Source of the DNA: Selaginella moellendorffii
Lineage: Eukaryota; Streptophyta; Lycopodiopsida; Selaginellales; Selaginellaceae
Assembly (NCBI RefSeq): GCF_000143415.4
Contig: NW_003314266.1
Location: 3,003,965-3,067,964, forward strand
Direction of reading: 5' to 3'
Length of the DNA stretch: 64,000 nt
Below, one piece after another: positions 62,701 through 64,000 of the stretch (position 1 is its first letter; each line of letters starts with the position of its first letter). The notes below the pieces were generated by a model, which worked only from the letters and a program-made list of their open reading frames with translations, did no database searches and was not told the origin of the DNA. A program made the position numbers and the translations under genes.

Positions 62701-64000
62701 ATGGCGCTGATGCAGCCGTCGTATGGGATCCAGTCCATGCTCAAGGATGGCCACCGCATCTTCTCCGGCCTCGAGGAAGCGGTGCTCAAGAATGTGGATG
62801 CCTGCAAGCAGCTGTCGCAGATCACTCGGACGTCCCTCGGCCCCAACGGTGAGTGAATCGAGCTCTTTGTTTGTGCCTGAGTGTGAGATTCCTGGCTCAG
62901 GCATGAACAAGATGGTGATCAATCACCTGGACAAGCTGTTTGTGACGAATGACGCGGGGACCATCATCGGTGAGCTAGAAGTCCAGCATCCCGCGGCGAA
63001 GCTGCTGGTCCTCGCGAGCAAAGCGCAGCAGGAGGAGATCGGAGACGGCGCTAATCTGGTGGTGACATTTGCGGGAGAGATCTTGCAAGGCGCCGAGGAG
63101 CTCATTCGCATTGGCTTGCATCCCAGTGAGATCGTCGGAGGCTACACGAAAGCCAGCCAGAAGGTAAGTTCTCAGTTCTTATTTAGTTCTTAGAGATTGA
63201 GATGAAGCTCTTCCTTGTTTCTTTCATCTAGGCACTGGAGATCATCGAACAGCTTGCCGAGCCCGGGTCGGAGACTATGGATTGTCGCAACAAAGAGCAA
63301 GTTGTTTTGAGGATGAAAGCCGCTGTTGCCAGTAAACAGTATGGCCAGGAGGATTTTCTGTGTCCTCTTATTGCTGAGGTTAGTCTCGGGTTGAAAGAGT
63401 TCTTTTATGAACTGATGGAAAAAAAAAACTTTTTTTTTTCAGGCTTGCATTCAGGTTTGCCCCAGGAATCCAGAGAATTTCAATGTCGATAATGTTCGAG
63501 TTGCGAAGCTGCTTGGCGGTGGTCTTCGGGATTCTTGTGTCGTAAGGGGCATGGTGTTGAAGGTCGAGCCTCTTGGGACTGTGAAAAGTGCGACCAAAGC
63601 GAAGGTCTGGACGCTTTTTTTATTTATCCGCCCTCAGTTTCCTTTATGTTCTAGATTGCTGTTTTTGGAGGGGGTGTCGACACTTCAGCTACCGAAACCA
63701 AAGGAACAGTTCTCATTCATTCCGCTGAGCAGCTTGAGAACTACGCCAAGGGCGAAGAAGCCAAGATCGAAGAGCTCATTAAAAGTGTAGCAGAGTCTGG
63801 TGCTAAAGTTATTGTTAGCGGTGGTGCTGTCGGTGAAATGGCGCAGCATTTTTGTGATCGATATGGGTAAGCACGATCTGTGATGATATTATATGTCTCA
63901 CTTTTATTTTCTGGCAGCCTTATGGTTATAAAAATCATCTCCAAGTTTGAGTTGCGACGGTTCTGTAGGACTACTGGTTCCGTGTCGCTGGTATGAGTTT
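62701..64000 (+). CDS. CCT8: Chaperonin CCT/TRiC subunit theta, 5' part (continues past the window)
   Basis: Exons seen: 62701-62848, 62901-63163, 63232-63378, 63443-63604, 63655-63866 and 63918-63990, giving the first 335 residues; an intron begins at 63991 and the rest is outside the window. Theta-specific start MALMQPSYGIQSMLKDGHRI, then SLGPNGMNKMVINHLDKLFV, the ATP-site motif GDGANLV, SKQYGQEDFLCPLIAEACIQ and ETKGTVLIHSAEQLENY. It is one of eight subunits of the cytosolic chaperonin that folds actin and tubulin. The ATP-binding DGTN motif reads DGAN here: Thr is replaced by Ala, a mild variant worth noting. Confidence 0.95.

Overview
The window is nuclear DNA of a land plant. The evidence is GT-AG spliced genes with very short introns (mostly about 45-65 bp), a plastid ClpC and a type III polyketide synthase, an eukaryotic tRNA-Asp, many PPR genes, and Ty1/copia and Mutator-like elements. 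Compact introns, a dense population of intronless PPR genes and an ERK7/MAPK15-type kinase (a family tied to cilia) fit a lycophyte such as Selaginella. That assignment is an inference from memory of families, not a database match.

Layout: (1) 0-9.7 kb, gene-rich: a desiccation-type LEA gene with a decaying repeat tail, a PPR gene, chalcone synthase, and the iron-sulfur subunit of succinate dehydrogenase. (2) 9.7-15.4 kb: a broken copia element whose reverse-transcriptase region carries six tandem copies of a 105-bp segment, then a P450 gene with an inverted fragment of a P450 5' end beyond it. (3) 15.4-26.1 kb: an AT-rich island of repeats holding a 3.66-kb Mutator-like element with long GC-rich inverted repeats and a 10-bp target duplication. 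(4) 26.1-30.6 kb: a DUF760 plastid gene and a partial pseudogene copy of it, interleaved with two homologous small secreted four-cysteine proteins of unknown family. (5) 30.9-40.4 kb: clpC, a PPR gene, DNA polymerase lambda and a LUL/MGRN1-type RING ligase, all on the minus strand. (6) 40.4-45.7 kb: a second AT-rich island with a heavily decayed copia element and short inverted repeats near its ends. (7) 45.7-64 kb, gene-rich: RAMP4/SERP1, two convergent PPR genes, ALG1, a MAPK15-like kinase, a PPR protein with an extra N-terminal domain, tRNA-Asp, a TERMINAL EAR1/Mei2-like RNA-binding protein, a tail-anchored coiled-coil protein, VDAC porin and the 5' part of CCT-theta.

There is no operon logic. 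The genes are mainly housekeeping: mitochondrial respiration (SDH2, VDAC), plastid proteostasis (ClpC), ER glycosylation and translocation (ALG1, RAMP4), cytosolic folding (CCT8), DNA repair (POLL) and organelle RNA processing (five PPR genes). Exon boundaries below were worked out by hand from splice sites, reading-frame phase and conserved protein sequence; each set of coding exons sums to a multiple of three. The most novel material is the pair of small secreted proteins with the rearranged DUF760 duplication, the tandemly duplicated exons in the Mutator-like transposase, the in-frame RT-segment array in the copia element, and the domain fusion at the N-terminus of one PPR protein.
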